Source of the DNA: Silene conica
Taxonomy: Eukaryota > Streptophyta > Magnoliopsida > Caryophyllales > Caryophyllaceae
Assembly (NCBI GenBank): GCA_029255685.2
Contig: CM055312.2
Location: forward strand, 68,276,792-68,340,791
DNA: 64,000 nt
Direction of reading: 5' to 3'
Shown: positions 43,641-55,267 of the stretch, one piece after another
How positions within the stretch are numbered: the stretch's first letter is position 1
Layout of the letters: each line of letters opens with the position of its first letter
Translations under genes and position numbers: made by a program
The notes under the pieces: model-generated
Told to the model about the DNA's origin: nothing
The model's database searches: none
The model's input: the letters and a program-made list of their open reading frames with translations, nothing else

Positions 43641-43643
<3 letters not shown>
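43257..43643. mobile_element. (TA)n-embedded MITE, 387 bp, first copy
   Basis: Left GGGATCCGGTGAGAACCACC and the complement of right GGTGGTTCTCACCGGATCCC form a near-perfect inverted repeat that continues through the TTACAATG words. It has the same length as, and few differences from, the copy at 43714. Flanked on both sides by TA runs. No coding. Confidence 0.85.

Positions 43644-43713
<70 letters not shown>
43644..43713. repeat. (TA)n microsatellite, 70 bp
   Basis: TA run between the two 387-bp elements. Confidence 0.9.
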
Positions 43714-43717
<4 letters not shown>

Positions 43718-44098
43718 TGGGATCCGGTGAGAACCACCTTACAATGAAAACCGGTGATAACTCTTCCTTACGGAGTTTTTTTTTAAATATTAATGACATA
43801 ATTGGATTCGGCATGAAATTTTATGGCCAGAGAACATATTTCTTGGTCTAGAAAATAAATACTAGTGGCGGAAAAATGATAGGTACGAAAAAATAGATAG
43901 TATGTGCATGCAAATAAATAAAACGTATCTCACATTGATTTCCGTCACTAGTATTTATTTTCTAGACCAAGAAATATGTTCTCTAGCTATAAAATGTCAT
44001 GCCGAATCCAAATATGTCATTAATTTTTTCTAAAAAAATCCGTAAGGTAGAGTTCTCACAAAGTTCTCATTGTAAGGTGGTTCTCACCGGATCTCAAG

Positions 44099-44100
<2 letters not shown>
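43714..44100. mobile_element. (TA)n-embedded MITE, 387 bp, second copy
   Basis: Same ends and interior as 43257-43643, in the same orientation, differing at scattered positions. Flanked by TA runs on both sides. Confidence 0.85.

Positions 44101-44167
<67 letters not shown>
44101..44167. repeat. (TA)n microsatellite, 67 bp
   Basis: Right border of the element cluster. Confidence 0.9.
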
Positions 44168-44168
<1 letters not shown>

Positions 44169-44193
44169 CTGGACTTTTTGGGATTAAACATTA

Positions 44194-45336
44194 CTAGTTT
44201 TAATCCCGTGCACAAAATGCACGGGTTAACTTTTAGTTTGTATGCTAATAATACCTAATATCAAAAAATAATAATTCAATGAAAAGATGTTAAATAAAAC
44301 TAAGACAAGTTTGTGGGAAGACTTGAACCACATAACCATTCAGAAGCCTTCAAATAACTTAACTTTTTTGCATATCATTTAAATTGTTTGATTTGCTAAT
44401 AGTTATTGTCGTGATATTGTTATATTACAATAAGATATTGAAATACAACTTTATGTTATTCGTCTATTAAATAGTTTCATTAGATTATCATTTACTAAAG
44501 ATCAGATTGTATTACAACTATTTACGACAAATTTATAAGCAAATGAATATTATCAAACTACCCGATAATGTCCACTTTAACAATAATTAGTGTGTGAGAT
44601 GGTCTATTAGTATAGAACGGTTTATTTTTATAAAAATTATTATCTTATAAACAACAAAAAACATGTAAATTTTTTCTTAAAAAATGTGAAACCGTCTTAT
44701 TCTAAAACTTGATGTTAATTGAATACAAAGTGTTTTCGTACAATCTACAATACGGAGTACTTTATTATAAAATCACTTAAATATGGAATATATAATTGGG
44801 CTCAAAGCCAGAAATTAAACTTGACTAATATAACGTCATTCCAAAAATTAAACTCGACTAATATATTGTCATTCATTCGCAAATTAAAATTGTCTTAACT
44901 ACTTCATTGTCTTTATTTCCTCCGTTGTTCCAATGCTCTCTCCTAGCCTTTTCATTTTACACTAATTTCAATTTTCTATATATTTCACGTGTAAAGTGAA
45001 AACGCTATTATTTTCTCAATAATTTAAAATTCATTTTTCTACATTTTTCCACTCTTCATTAATTCATCTTGTATAATAAAAATAATCATCAAAGTCTTTA
45101 TAGAAAAATCGATCACGTGTAAATCCGAAAGTCTATTGATATGAAGTTCGGTATTTTCATATTTGATCAAGTTTTCTTATTTAATAAAATACTAGTGATG
45201 ATTAATGTTATGAGGTTACTTTTTTTTTTCGTATTTGATCGAAATATATGCATATGACAATGGAGATTTATAAGATTTGTTGAATTCAAACAATAATATG
45301 GATGTGTTTTTGAGTCTTTAGATTTAATATAATAGA
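44194..45336 (-). mobile_element. Helitron 3' terminus at 44194, minus orientation; other end tentative
   Basis: On the minus strand CCCGTGCATTTTGTGCACGGG forms the terminal hairpin, followed by ATTAAAA and CTAG with host A beyond. This is the strongest Helitron 3' end on the minus strand here. The 5' end is uncertain; TCTATTATATTAAATC at 45336 (minus) is a candidate. 44200-45336 has no coding frame. Confidence 0.5.
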
Positions 45337-46991
45337 TTAATCTAAAGTCACTTTTTTCTCTAACTATAATTTGAATGTGCTTTTTATTTATTTGGATGAA
45401 AATTTATTTCATTTTAGATATCTTTTATTAAGTATTTTTTTCCTTGTTTTCTCAATTATAAATATATGTATTTTTTTGCTGAATAAATTCCCTTGAGTAT
45501 CTTTTCTTTATTAAAACAAAAACATTTAAAGGATTTTGGTGAATCCACCTCATCAATACACTATGGCCCACCAATTTTCTAACTTTGTTTAATTAAATTA
45601 CACTTTTTAAAATATGAGTGATATTTATAAAATATTTCTTTTACAATTTTATAATTTATCTGAAAATTTAGTATACACTTTTTTTAGGATTTATTGATTT
45701 TATACCAATTATATACATAAAAAACCCGCTTCTTATATTTTTTCCTCATTTTTACCAAAATTAGTAAGAAAATTGAATACTCTCATAACAATATAACTAA
45801 TATTCACCTACTATTGAATGATGATCTAATAGTAAATTGGGGTCACTTTATTAAAATATAAAAATAATTCTCATAATAATATAAATATACTTATAAAACT
45901 AACTAGCAAAATAAATTAAATATATAATATAATTATAATAACAATAGTTCAAAATTTTATTAAGAAAATATTTAACAAAATAAATTACAGTTTAATAAAG
46001 TGAATATATATTGGTGAAAAACTATTAAATTATTTTATATTCACTTTCTTAAAATGTAATTTAATTTAACACATTCTCCCGGATTACATAACTTAATAAC
46101 GTTATACGAGTATATGTAAAATTGTCAAAGGTTAGTATATATTATTGGTAATGTCATGAATAGTTCGGGTGACTCGAATTGAAACATGGTAAGAAAACTG
46201 TCAAAATTGGTGTATGTCGTCTATTTTCACGGTTTCACAATTTAAAAAATAATTTGTCTAAAAAATAAATCGAGTTTCCTATTATCGCTTTAATTATAAC
46301 CACTACTTACATAATTTATATATTGTAGTAGTTATAAGTATCAAGTTGTTTATATAATTTTTAAATTCATAATATGATTTAAAATGTTTCAATTTCTTTA
46401 TATTTATTTCATATTTGATACGGAGTACATGAATGTTAATTGTTGGGTTTATATTCTTATGCGAATAATTCTATATATTCGCATGTGAACTAATGCGTGC
46501 ATATTTCGTATACTTCTTAGTATCTTTTGGCACGCATCTTCATGCATTTACATGCGTTTTATGCGTTATTTTGCCCCTATTTTGCTTCTTTGTGTATTTC
46601 TTGTTGTTTTGCAGGAAAGTTTGTAAAAGTCGCGAAAACCATGCCTCTTTGTCGAAAGTAAGCTATGCTTAGAAGATGAAAGTTGGAATAGGCCCTACAA
46701 GCTTTGGAAAGCGCCAATCGTCCTAGTGAAAAGCTATTTGAGGTGCGCACAATGGAGAAAGGAAGCTAAGCAAGCAAAGAAGAACTTCAATTTGCTAGTA
46801 CGTATTTTGGAGAGCCATATCTCGAGTTCTACAACATATAATCAGGTGATTCTAATTGGAGATGAAAGCTTGTCATCTTAGCTTGTCAACAGTCATCTTG
46901 TCACCAAAAACGCTTCATTTGGACGAGTAACGAAAAAATGCCAGCCGTTTGAAGTTCAGTGCGTAGTGCAGGAATTACTCGCTGAGAAGTA

Positions 46992-47152
46992 CTCGATCGA
47001 GGAGTTCTCAGAAGAAAAGTGCTCGATCGAGGGCTTCTTTGCTCGATCGAGTATTTTCCAGAGAGAAAGTGTTCGATCGAGTCCTTGCCTTACTCGGTCG
47101 AGGGGTTTGGGAAGAAAAACTACTCGATCGAGTGATTTTTCACTCGATCGAG
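46992..47152. repeat. Seven CTCGATCGAG palindromes at alternating 30/20-bp spacing
   Basis: The decamer or a one-base variant starts at 46992, 47022, 47042, 47072, 47093, 47123 and 47143. The steps are 30, 20, 30, 21, 30 and 20 bases. Five copies are perfect palindromes. It lies in the solo-LTR-like sequence upstream of the likely transcript leader. Confidence 0.9.
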
Positions 47153-47921
47153 CAACTCACTTAAACCACAGTTTCCGCGGCTTTAGTTTTTAGGTTAAAA
47201 CACTTAAGTAAACCTAATCTCCCTATATAAGGATTAGGTTAACAACTTTTCTAGACATCCATCATTAGTTAGAAACCAAATTCTCATTTTCAGTTTTTAC
47301 TTTCTTGGCATTTCCACGGTAGGGAGAAGACGGGGGAAACTCCGTTCTCCTTTCCTCTTTGTAATTTCCAGATCTATGTTATTCCTTTATCATTCGGTAA
47401 TCTTTTAGTTTCTCTTTGTTCTTAATTTCTTTTATGTTTTGTTTATCTTTTTATTATGCGTAGGTAGTTTTCCTTGCTAAGACTTAGGGAATCCGTAATT
47501 AAGAAAGTTAGTAATCGATTTTTATGATTATGCTCATATATATAATACTTGTCACTTGCTACATATAATAGCGATTAGTTGCTTGAGTCGACACATTCAA
47601 CTAGTTGATCCGGTAAACTTTGACCTAAACCGAAAAGTTGGAAAGGGTGAGGCCTGTAGTAACACATTAGGACTGTAGTGAGGGCGAAACCTAAGCTATT
47701 GTTGTCTTAGAGAGAATTGAGACCGAAATGAGATTTTTGCTAACCCATGGATTATATTTAAATTGTTTAATCTAAGAACTAATTACTAGGCTTAATTAAT
47801 TATGGTGAACCGGTTGTCTTAGATATTTCTTTCCCTTGCTAGAACTTTATTTCTTTTATCTCTTTTATTTCTTGCCAGTAGTTTAGATTATACAAACTCC
47901 AAACACCCCATTATGACTGAT

Positions 47922-49955
47922 TGTAACACCCCCATTTATTTAAGGGCCTGTACTAGGACTCCTCAGATAAATAAAGGTGTTACCATCCCGGTTTCCCGAG
48001 GCAGTAGATACAAAGGAAGATAAACAGTACTTTAAATAGAAATTAACTCAAGTCGTGTTCTTACATCCGTATCAAAAGGTCTTAACAACATAATTAAAAT
48101 ACAACTCGTACTAAACTGACTAAGGTGATCTAGACATCTAATCTGGTCCGGATCCAAGCTCTTCCTCCCCTAGCTCCCCCTTAGTCTCAGCCACCTGTCA
48201 ATCTGCTCCCCAATAATTGGTTCATCACATGTGATCACGAATACACAGGGTCAACCACGAGGTTGAGTAGAGAAAACTGTAAATAAACCACATTACTATA
48301 AATAGAAAGTTGAACTTCTCCACTCCGAATCACAGACCCTTTTTCCCCGCACCAAACACAGACCCTTTATCTCCGCACCAAACACAGACCCTTTATCTCC
48401 GCACCAAACACAGACCCTTTATCTCCGCACCATATCATATCACAGAATTATATATCACAATATATCAATTATATAACATTATAGATGAACATGATTAATA
48501 TCAACCAATAAACAGATTACACATCTCATATACGTAGTATTCCCCTACCTCGTAACTGCAGAAGAAAATGGCAAAATGCAAAACTGTTCTCAAAAGTGCT
48601 CCACACGAAAACTTCCACCTAAAAGTATATTATTTAATTAATAAACTCCCTAATTCTCGTAATACATGTACACATTCTATTTATAGAAACTTCCTATATT
48701 TAGAAAGTTTCCCAACAACCGAGTTACCCGAAATAGTAACTTTCCAAATATAGTAGCTCCTAAAAATAGCAACTCCTAAAATAAATAAACACTTGGGTTT
48801 TGAAATTCAAATCTAAATCTTTACCAAAAATACTAATTACATTTGCCATAAATAAAATATTACCTCATAAAAATAATCATTCTAAAACCAACAATAGAAA
48901 TAAATAATAAAAATAATAATAATAATAATAATAGTAGTAATAATAATAATAAAACAACCAAAACAACACAAAACAGCCGAGACACCACAATACCCTCACG
49001 CGATTCGAAACTCCCCACCACCACCGTGTTCCTCCCTTCGACCACCCATGACCGCTGCCTACCTGCACCCACTACCACCAGAACACCACCAAACCCTTGG
49101 TCACCTGCCGGCGAGACAGCACCACTCTCACCAGGCTGACCCCTTCACTCAAACACCGTACATCTCGCTTGACACAGCCCCATACCCGCCTGACAAAACG
49201 CCCCTCCGACGACACTACCACCACGCCCAGACCTCACAACCACGACCAACATTACCCCTGACATCTGTTCCATCGACGACAGTGGTACCACCGTGTCGAC
49301 CTCCCCCGAGTCAACGGTGGTACCACCCCCAATATACTCCCCTGACCACGTAAATCATAAAACCCGTGTAACCAGAGGCCACGAACCACCCCTTTACCGT
49401 TGACCCAGACCCCTAGACACGCCACAACTTCCACCCCATTACGCCCCCGACCACCACTAGTATAGTGGTGTTAGCCACGACCCATATCAGAAACCAAACA
49501 CCATAAACTGACTCAACGAAAACCCAAGACTCAAACAGGAAAAAGATAAGTTCTGTGACATACCCGACTCTAAGGTCAAAACGACGTGCTCTAGGCCGGC
49601 TGAATTACGGTGGTCAAAGTGTCTCCTCCTCCTCTGCTGTGGTGGCTGCGTGATTTTGGTAGTGGTGGTGTGTTTGTGTTAGGGTAAGCACAAGCAAATG
49701 TTGCTTAAAAGTGACGGCAGGGCTGTTTCTAGCCTCTAGGGTTTTTACGGTAAGGTGGGCTGTTTTGTGTTTGCACACAAAACGAGGCCCATCGACAAGC
49801 TTATCAAGAGGTCACAAGATCGATCCCCACCTAAGACATAACTAATATAAAATTATAATAACAATTGAACGTAAAAACGTTGTTAAACCATCGACATAAC
49901 ATTTATAATAAAGTATAAACTCGAATCAAATAACTAATGTTTTCGGGGTATTACA
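47922..49955 (-). repeat. 3' LTR of the Tekay-type element (2034 bp)
   Basis: Starts TGTAACACCCCC, ends GGGGTATTACA on the plus strand. It contains four copies of a 26-bp CAGACCCTTTATCTCCGCAC unit (about 48330-48432) and a (TAA)n run near 48905-48950 that creates meaningless poly-Leu and poly-Tyr frames. It has a segment of about 26 bp near 49850-49875 that the other LTR lacks. Confidence 0.95.
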
Positions 49956-49974
49956 GTCTTCCCCCCTTAAAATG
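49956..49974 (-). other. Polypurine tract of the Tekay-type element
   Basis: The minus strand reads AAGGGGGGAAGAC immediately before the 3' LTR, the expected plus-strand primer. A second purine run lies at about 50077-50090. Confidence 0.75.
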
Positions 49975-50121
49975 AACTTTGTCCCGAAGTTCAACAACGC
50001 CCAGATGACAAAACAACCACTCAAACGCACTTGGAACATAAACGTCACAAAAGGTTCACTTTAATCACAGAATGTTACATTCCACCCCCCTTAAAGAAAA
50101 GTTACGTCCGCGTAACTTACC

Positions 50122-50560
50122 TCAATCGAACAAATGTGGATAACGCTCCCTCATGGACGCCTCAGGCTCCCACGTAGCCTCCTCCTGATTATGATTTGTC
50201 CACAAGACCTTCACCAAGGACGTCTCCCCATTGCGAGTCTTTCGTACCTTCCTGTCCAGAATTTCCCTCGGAGTCTCAATGTATGCCAACTGCTCATCTA
50301 CCTCAATCACCTCATGCTGAAGCACATGTGATGGATCACTCATGTATTTCCTCAACTGGGACACATGGAACACATTATGGACCTTGGATAGGGTTGGAGG
50401 CAAAGCTAAGCGATATGCCACCTCTTCAACTCTGTCCAAGATCTCAAATGGTCCAATAAATTTCTGACTTAGTTTGCCACGCTTGCCGAATCTCATCACA
50501 CCCTTCATCGGAGAGACTTTCAGTAGTACTTTCTCTCCGATCCCAAACGAAATATCGCTC
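50122..50560 (-). pseudogene. Integrase C-terminus and chromodomain of the Tekay-type element, out of frame
   Basis: The longest frame starts [12 protein letters not shown] at 50508 but similarity to pol extends to about 50560, where one base is missing relative to the left element (the AAAGGAGCG region), shifting frame against the upstream pol. It contains the [16 protein letters not shown] block, [12 protein letters not shown], and the chromodomain ([20 protein letters not shown]), ending RERYPHLFD. With the stop at 50688 this separates the chromodomain from the rest of integrase. Confidence 0.88.
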
Positions 50561-50687
50561 CTTTCAGATCCGCATAACTCTTCTGTCGATCCTGAGCGGC
50601 CCTCATCCTCTGTCGAATAATTTGAACCTGCTCCACCATCTCCTGAATCATATCTGGCCCCAATGTCACAACATCAGCTCGATCATC

Positions 50688-53600
50688 CTAACACACAGGG
50701 CTCCGACACTTCCTCCCGTACAGAGCCTCGAAAGGGGCCATGCCTATGCTTGTATGATAGCTGTTATTATAAGAAAACTCGATCAACCCCAGTCGATCCT
50801 CCCAAGATCCTCCGAACTCAAGTACACAAGCTCTCAACATATCCTCAAGAGTCTGAATCGTCCGCTCAGTCTGACCATCAGTAGCCGGATGAAAAGCTGT
50901 ACTCATCTTCAATTGGGTACCCAAAGCAGCCTGCAACTCCTGCCAAAATCTGGATATAAACCTCGAGTCCCGATCTGAAACAATATCCTTGGGTACGCCA
51001 TGCAGTTTGACCACATTCCGAACATACGACTTAGCCAATTCAGCTTTACTCCAGGTATCTTTCATGGGAATAAAGTGAGCTGACTTAGTTAAACGATCCA
51101 CGATCACCCAAATCATGTTGTTGCCCCTCCGAGTCCGAGGCAACCCCACAATAAAGTCCATCGAAATATTCTCCCACTTCCACTCTGGCACATCTAGTGG
51201 CTGAACCTTCCCTTGAGGTCTCTTATGTTCCCCTTTCACGCGTTGACACGTCAAACACCTCGAGACAAACTCTGCGACCTCCTTCTTCATATTCGGCCAC
51301 CAAAACGTCTTCTTAAGGTCCTTATACAACTTATCGCCCCCTGGGTGAACAGAATAAGGAGTAGCATGAGCTTCAGTCAGGATCTTCTTCTTTAGCTCCT
51401 CAACATTCGGTACACACCATCGCCCACTGAACCTCAAACTACCGTCGGTATGAATACTGAACTTGGATGCCTCATCACCATTCCCATTTCCCACCATCAA
51501 ACGCCACTTCTGGATTCTCTCATCGCTCTGCTGTAACTCCCGAATCTCCCCATACAATTCAGGCTCCACTGTCAAGTCACCAAGGGCATCCCCTTTCCGG
51601 ATCATGAAAATTCCCATCTCTCTTAGTTCGCCATGCAACCTCACCCTCGATCTGGCACAACTCAAAGCATGCACTGACTTCCTACTTAGGGCATCGGCCA
51701 CCACATTCGCCTTGCCCTCGTGGTAGACAATCTGCATATCATAGTCTCCGATTAACTCTATCCACCTCCTCTGCCTCATGTTCAACTCCTTCTGGGTGTA
51801 GATATATTTCAGGCTCTTATGATCAGAAAACACCTTAAAAGTGGCTCCATAAAGGTAATGACGCCACAATTTCAGTGCAAAGACCACAGCGCCCAATTCC
51901 AAATCATGCGTTGGATAATTTTCTTCATAGGTCTTCAACTGGCGAGACGCATATGCTATTACTCTCCCATTCTGCATTAGCACACAACCCAACCCATGCT
52001 TTGAAGCGTCTGTATAAACTTCGAAGTTATCACTCCCTACTGGCAAAGCAAGGATAGGACCTGTTGTCAGGCGTTCCTTAAGGGTTAGGAATGCCTTCTC
52101 ACAACTCTCATCCCAGATATAACGGTTCTCCTTCCTCATCAACGACGTCAACGACTTTGCTATCTTTGAAAAATCTTTGACAAATCTTCGATAGTAACCA
52201 GCTAAACCCAGGAAGCTTCGAATCTCACTCACATTCTTCGGACTTTGCCACTTCGTCACTGCCTCGATCTTACTAGGGTCAACAGCTACTCCCTCCTTTG
52301 AAATTACATGCCCCAGAAATGCCACTTTCTCCAACCAGAACTCACACTTACTCAACTTAGCATTGAGTTTATGTTCTTCCAAAGTCTGAAGTACCTTCCT
52401 CAAATGATCTTCGTGCTCCTCTCCATTCTTGGAATATAACAGGATATCATCAATAAATACCACCACGAACTTGTCTAGATACAGGCTGAAGACTCGATTC
52501 ATCAAGTCCATGAACACAGCGGGAGCATTAGTCAATCCAAAGGGCATAACCACAAATTCATAGTGGCCATACCTCGTTCGGAAAGCGGTCTTCGGAATAT
52601 CTTCATCCTTTATCCTCAATTGATGATACCCGGATCTCAAATCAATCTTGGAGAAAACCCCGGCTCCACTCAACTGATCGAACAAGTCGTCAATTCTCGG
52701 CAAAGGGTAACGGTTCTTGATAATCACATTGTTCAGCTCTCGGTAGTCAACACACAACCTCAAACTCCCATCCTTCTTCTTCACAAACAGAACAGGTGCA
52801 CCCCAGGGCGACACACTGGGTCGAATGAACCCTTTTTCAGCTAGTTCATCCAACTGCTTCTTCAATTCCTCCATCTCTTTAGGTCCCATACGGTATGGTG
52901 ATTTAGATATCGGTCCCGCTCCTGGTTTGAGGTCAATGAAAAATTCCACTTCCCTCCTCGGCGGTAACCCTGGAACGTCGTCTCTAAAAACTCCCTCAAA
53001 CTCCCGTACCACAGGTATCTCACTAGTCTTGGGGGTCTCAGCCTCACAATCCCACATTTGGCACAAAATTAGGCTTTCCCCTTTCCGCAAACTAGACTTC
53101 AGGGTATTGACAGATATAAATTTAATCTTTGGTTTGACTCTATACACCTTGTAGGATACTCTCACCCCCTTGGGTCCCTTCAAGGAAATTTTCTTTTGAT
53201 GACAGTCGATAAAAGCCCTATACTTCCCCAACCAGTCCATCCCTAAGATCACTTCAAAACCCCCCAGCGGAAATTCTATAAGGTCGCCAAAGAAAGTTGC
53301 TTCCCCGATTTTAATGGGTACACTACCGTATACTCTATTACAAACTATAGACTCGCCCGAAGGTATGGTCACTGAATCCGCAACCCAGTCGAATATCTCA
53401 AGCCCCAAAGTCCTAACATGATCTCTAGACACAAACGAATGGGTGGCACCGGAATCGAAAAGTACGAACGTAGGTTTAGAGTTCACAAGAAAAGTACCGG
53501 TTACCACATGCGCATCCTCCTGAGCTGTCTGCTTTCCCATGGCAAAGAGCTTGCCACTGGACTTGACCCCACTTTGACTGGCACTCGATGTCGCAGCCTG

Positions 53601-54719
53601 CTGGCTTCCCTCTGCTCCTGTCTTCTGGTTACCTCCATTCCCATAGCTTTGGTTCTGGTGCGAGCGGTTCTGATAACTGTTGAAGTTCCTCTGGAAATTG
53701 CTGCTCCCTCCAGACTTCGCACCCCCACCGTAGTTTGTTGTGGGTGTGCGATAGCCGCTGCTACCATAGGACTGAGTGCGGGATCCCTGATATCCGGATG
53801 TAGGCGTGCAATAACCCCCGGACTGATTCCCTCCAGAAGAGCGACATACTGCGTGCTTGTGCCCAATTTTCCCGCAGCCGAAACAGACCACTCCCACTGA
53901 ACCACTACCAGAACCTCCACTCCTGAAGTTGCCCCCACTCTGGTTCCTCCCACCACCAGAGGCACTACCCCCGAAGTACCCACTGAACTTGTTAGAGTTC
54001 TGCTTTTTTGATCCTGAACCCTCAGCTACTGATTCAGCCTTCCTCTTTTCTGACTTGGACTTCTTGTCCTCTTTGATCATATCCGAAAGCCTCTCCGCCG
54101 TCCCAGCCCTTAAATAGATGTCACGGACTGTGGTGGGCGGAGCTGCAATCAGTCTCTTCTTGACAGCGATTGATAACCCTCTCTCAAATTTCATTGCTAG
54201 CATGGCATCGTCGAAACCCATGTCTCCCACGTAGTGCACCAACTGGATGAATTTGCTGTAGTAAGCCTCTACGGTCATGTCCTCCGACATCTTGAATGAG
54301 TCGAACTCCTCCCTCAGCTTGCTCTTTTGGAATTCTGGTAGAAACACCTCGTTCAAGACCCCCTTGAATGCGTCCCAAGGAACAAATGCGGTTCCATCCT
54401 CTGTAGCTGCTTCCCGGATCTCTCCCTTATTCGCGGTCCACCAGTCTCCAGCCATACCCCTCAGATAGTGGGCAGCCTGGTCCACCCTCAGTTCTTCGGG
54501 GCAATCCACCAGTTCGAATAAGTTACTGAATTCTCTGCACCAGGCCCCCAGCAAATGAGGCTCACCCTCCCCGGTGAATTGGGTGGGGTGGTGCCTTGCA
54601 ATTATCGTGCTCATCTTAGCGGAGTCCATACGTTTGGCCTTTAGAGCCGCATTCTCAGCTCGTAATTGGTCTAACTCCTCTTGTGTGATGTTAACGGCAT
54701 TATCTCTTCGCGGAGGCAT
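50688..54719 (-). CDS. gag-pol: Tekay-type gag-pol polyprotein, stopped in the integrase C-terminal part
   Basis: The start is taken as [10 protein letters not shown] at 54719, matching the left element; the frame is open 16 codons further upstream. One fused frame of about 1343 residues. Counted from the upstream-open 1359-residue frame, the positions are: gag capsid domain about 50-250; zinc knuckle [14 protein letters not shown] at 295-308; protease [11 protein letters not shown] at 437-447; RT about 600-850 with [10 protein letters not shown] (IDD 772-774); RNase H with [12 protein letters not shown]; integrase zinc region ([11 protein letters not shown] ... CLTCQ) and the acidic catalytic residues in SMDFIVG, SDRDSRF and the [12 protein letters not shown] area. 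A TAG at 50688, where the left element has Trp after CRSPVC, ends the frame. Everything up to the integrase core looks functional. Confidence 0.95.
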   Translation of the reverse strand: MPPRRDNAVNITQEELDQLRAENAALKAKRMDSAKMSTIIARHHPTQFTGEGEPHLLGAWCREFSNLFELVDCPEELRVDQAAHYLRGMAGDWWTANKGEIREAATEDGTAFVPWDAFKGVLNEVFLPEFQKSKLREEFDSFKMSEDMTVEAYYSKFIQLVHYVGDMGFDDAMLAMKFERGLSIAVKKRLIAAPPTTVRDIYLRAGTAERLSDMIKEDKKSKSEKRKAESVAEGSGSKKQNSNKFSGYFGGSASGGGRNQSGGNFRSGGSGSGSVGVVCFGCGKIGHKHAVCRSSGGNQSGGYCTPTSGYQGSRTQSYGSSGYRTPTTNYGGGAKSGGSSNFQRNFNSYQNRSHQNQSYGNGGNQKTGAEGSQQAATSSASQSGVKSSGKLFAMGKQTAQEDAHVVTGTFLVNSKPTFVLFDSGATHSFVSRDHVRTLGLEIFDWVADSVTIPSGESIVCNRVYGSVPIKIGEATFFGDLIEFPLGGFEVILGMDWLGKYRAFIDCHQKKISLKGPKGVRVSYKVYRVKPKIKFISVNTLKSSLRKGESLILCQMWDCEAETPKTSEIPVVREFEGVFRDDVPGLPPRREVEFFIDLKPGAGPISKSPYRMGPKEMEELKKQLDELAEKGFIRPSVSPWGAPVLFVKKKDGSLRLCVDYRELNNVIIKNRYPLPRIDDLFDQLSGAGVFSKIDLRSGYHQLRIKDEDIPKTAFRTRYGHYEFVVMPFGLTNAPAVFMDLMNRVFSLYLDKFVVVFIDDILLYSKNGEEHEDHLRKVLQTLEEHKLNAKLSKCEFWLEKVAFLGHVISKEGVAVDPSKIEAVTKWQSPKNVSEIRSFLGLAGYYRRFVKDFSKIAKSLTSLMRKENRYIWDESCEKAFLTLKERLTTGPILALPVGSDNFEVYTDASKHGLGCVLMQNGRVIAYASRQLKTYEENYPTHDLELGAVVFALKLWRHYLYGATFKVFSDHKSLKYIYTQKELNMRQRRWIELIGDYDMQIVYHEGKANVVADALSRKSVHALSCARSRVRLHGELREMGIFMIRKGDALGDLTVEPELYGEIRELQQSDERIQKWRLMVGNGNGDEASKFSIHTDGSLRFSGRWCVPNVEELKKKILTEAHATPYSVHPGGDKLYKDLKKTFWWPNMKKEVAEFVSRCLTCQRVKGEHKRPQGKVQPLDVPEWKWENISMDFIVGLPRTRRGNNMIWVIVDRLTKSAHFIPMKDTWSKAELAKSYVRNVVKLHGVPKDIVSDRDSRFISRFWQELQAALGTQLKMSTAFHPATDGQTERTIQTLEDMLRACVLEFGGSWEDRLGLIEFSYNNSYHTSIGMAPFEALYGRKCRSPVC

Positions 54720-55252
54720 ACTATAAAACAAGAAAAGAAATGAGTCCCGACGTACATGGGTACCCATTTGGTTTAGGGCTATGTCCCCTAAGCATCAAAA
54801 TCTATAAACACTTATCATATAGAGTAGTTTGTTTCTATAACATGGCTCAGGGATCACATAACCGCATATCACTAGACATGATGAAAGAAAGATTCTTAAC
54901 AAGTTTTAAATCACTTAAAATATCACATCAATATACACCTTTTCCAACAATTAAAGATTCATTCATGCTCATGCCCCTTCCGGCTTTTCCAAAAGTCACT
55001 TATACTCAGAATTCTCTTAACATACTTACCACAGTATGCTATTACTTTCACCACTTCCTATTCTACCCTTTTCTCTCATATATGCACTCTGGGTTCCCGG
55101 GTAAAACTGATAGGGCCTATGGTTCGGTGTGAGGGGGCCCTAGACTCATACTTCCCCTTTAGTGTGCTCCTAACAGTCCTATCCCGGGGGTTCATTTTAT
55201 TTAGACTCTCCTACATTCATTAGGTTCATTAGGTTAGGCCTGAGGATCGTTC
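54720..55252 (-). other. Untranslated leader between PBS and gag of the Tekay-type element
   Basis: About 530 bases without a long frame, ending at the gag ATG at 54719. The left element has the same arrangement at 4549-5135. Confidence 0.75.
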
Positions 55253-55264
55253 GCTCTGATACCA
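55253..55264 (-). other. Primer binding site, initiator-Met tRNA
   Basis: TGGTATCAGAGC on the minus strand, three bases inside the 5' LTR, identical to the left Tekay element. Confidence 0.92.
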
Positions 55265-55267
55265 CTT

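Noticed and set aside
48860..49078. Frames with poly-Leu or poly-Tyr runs in both Tekay LTRs
   Set aside because: Produced by a (TAA)n tract inside the LTR.
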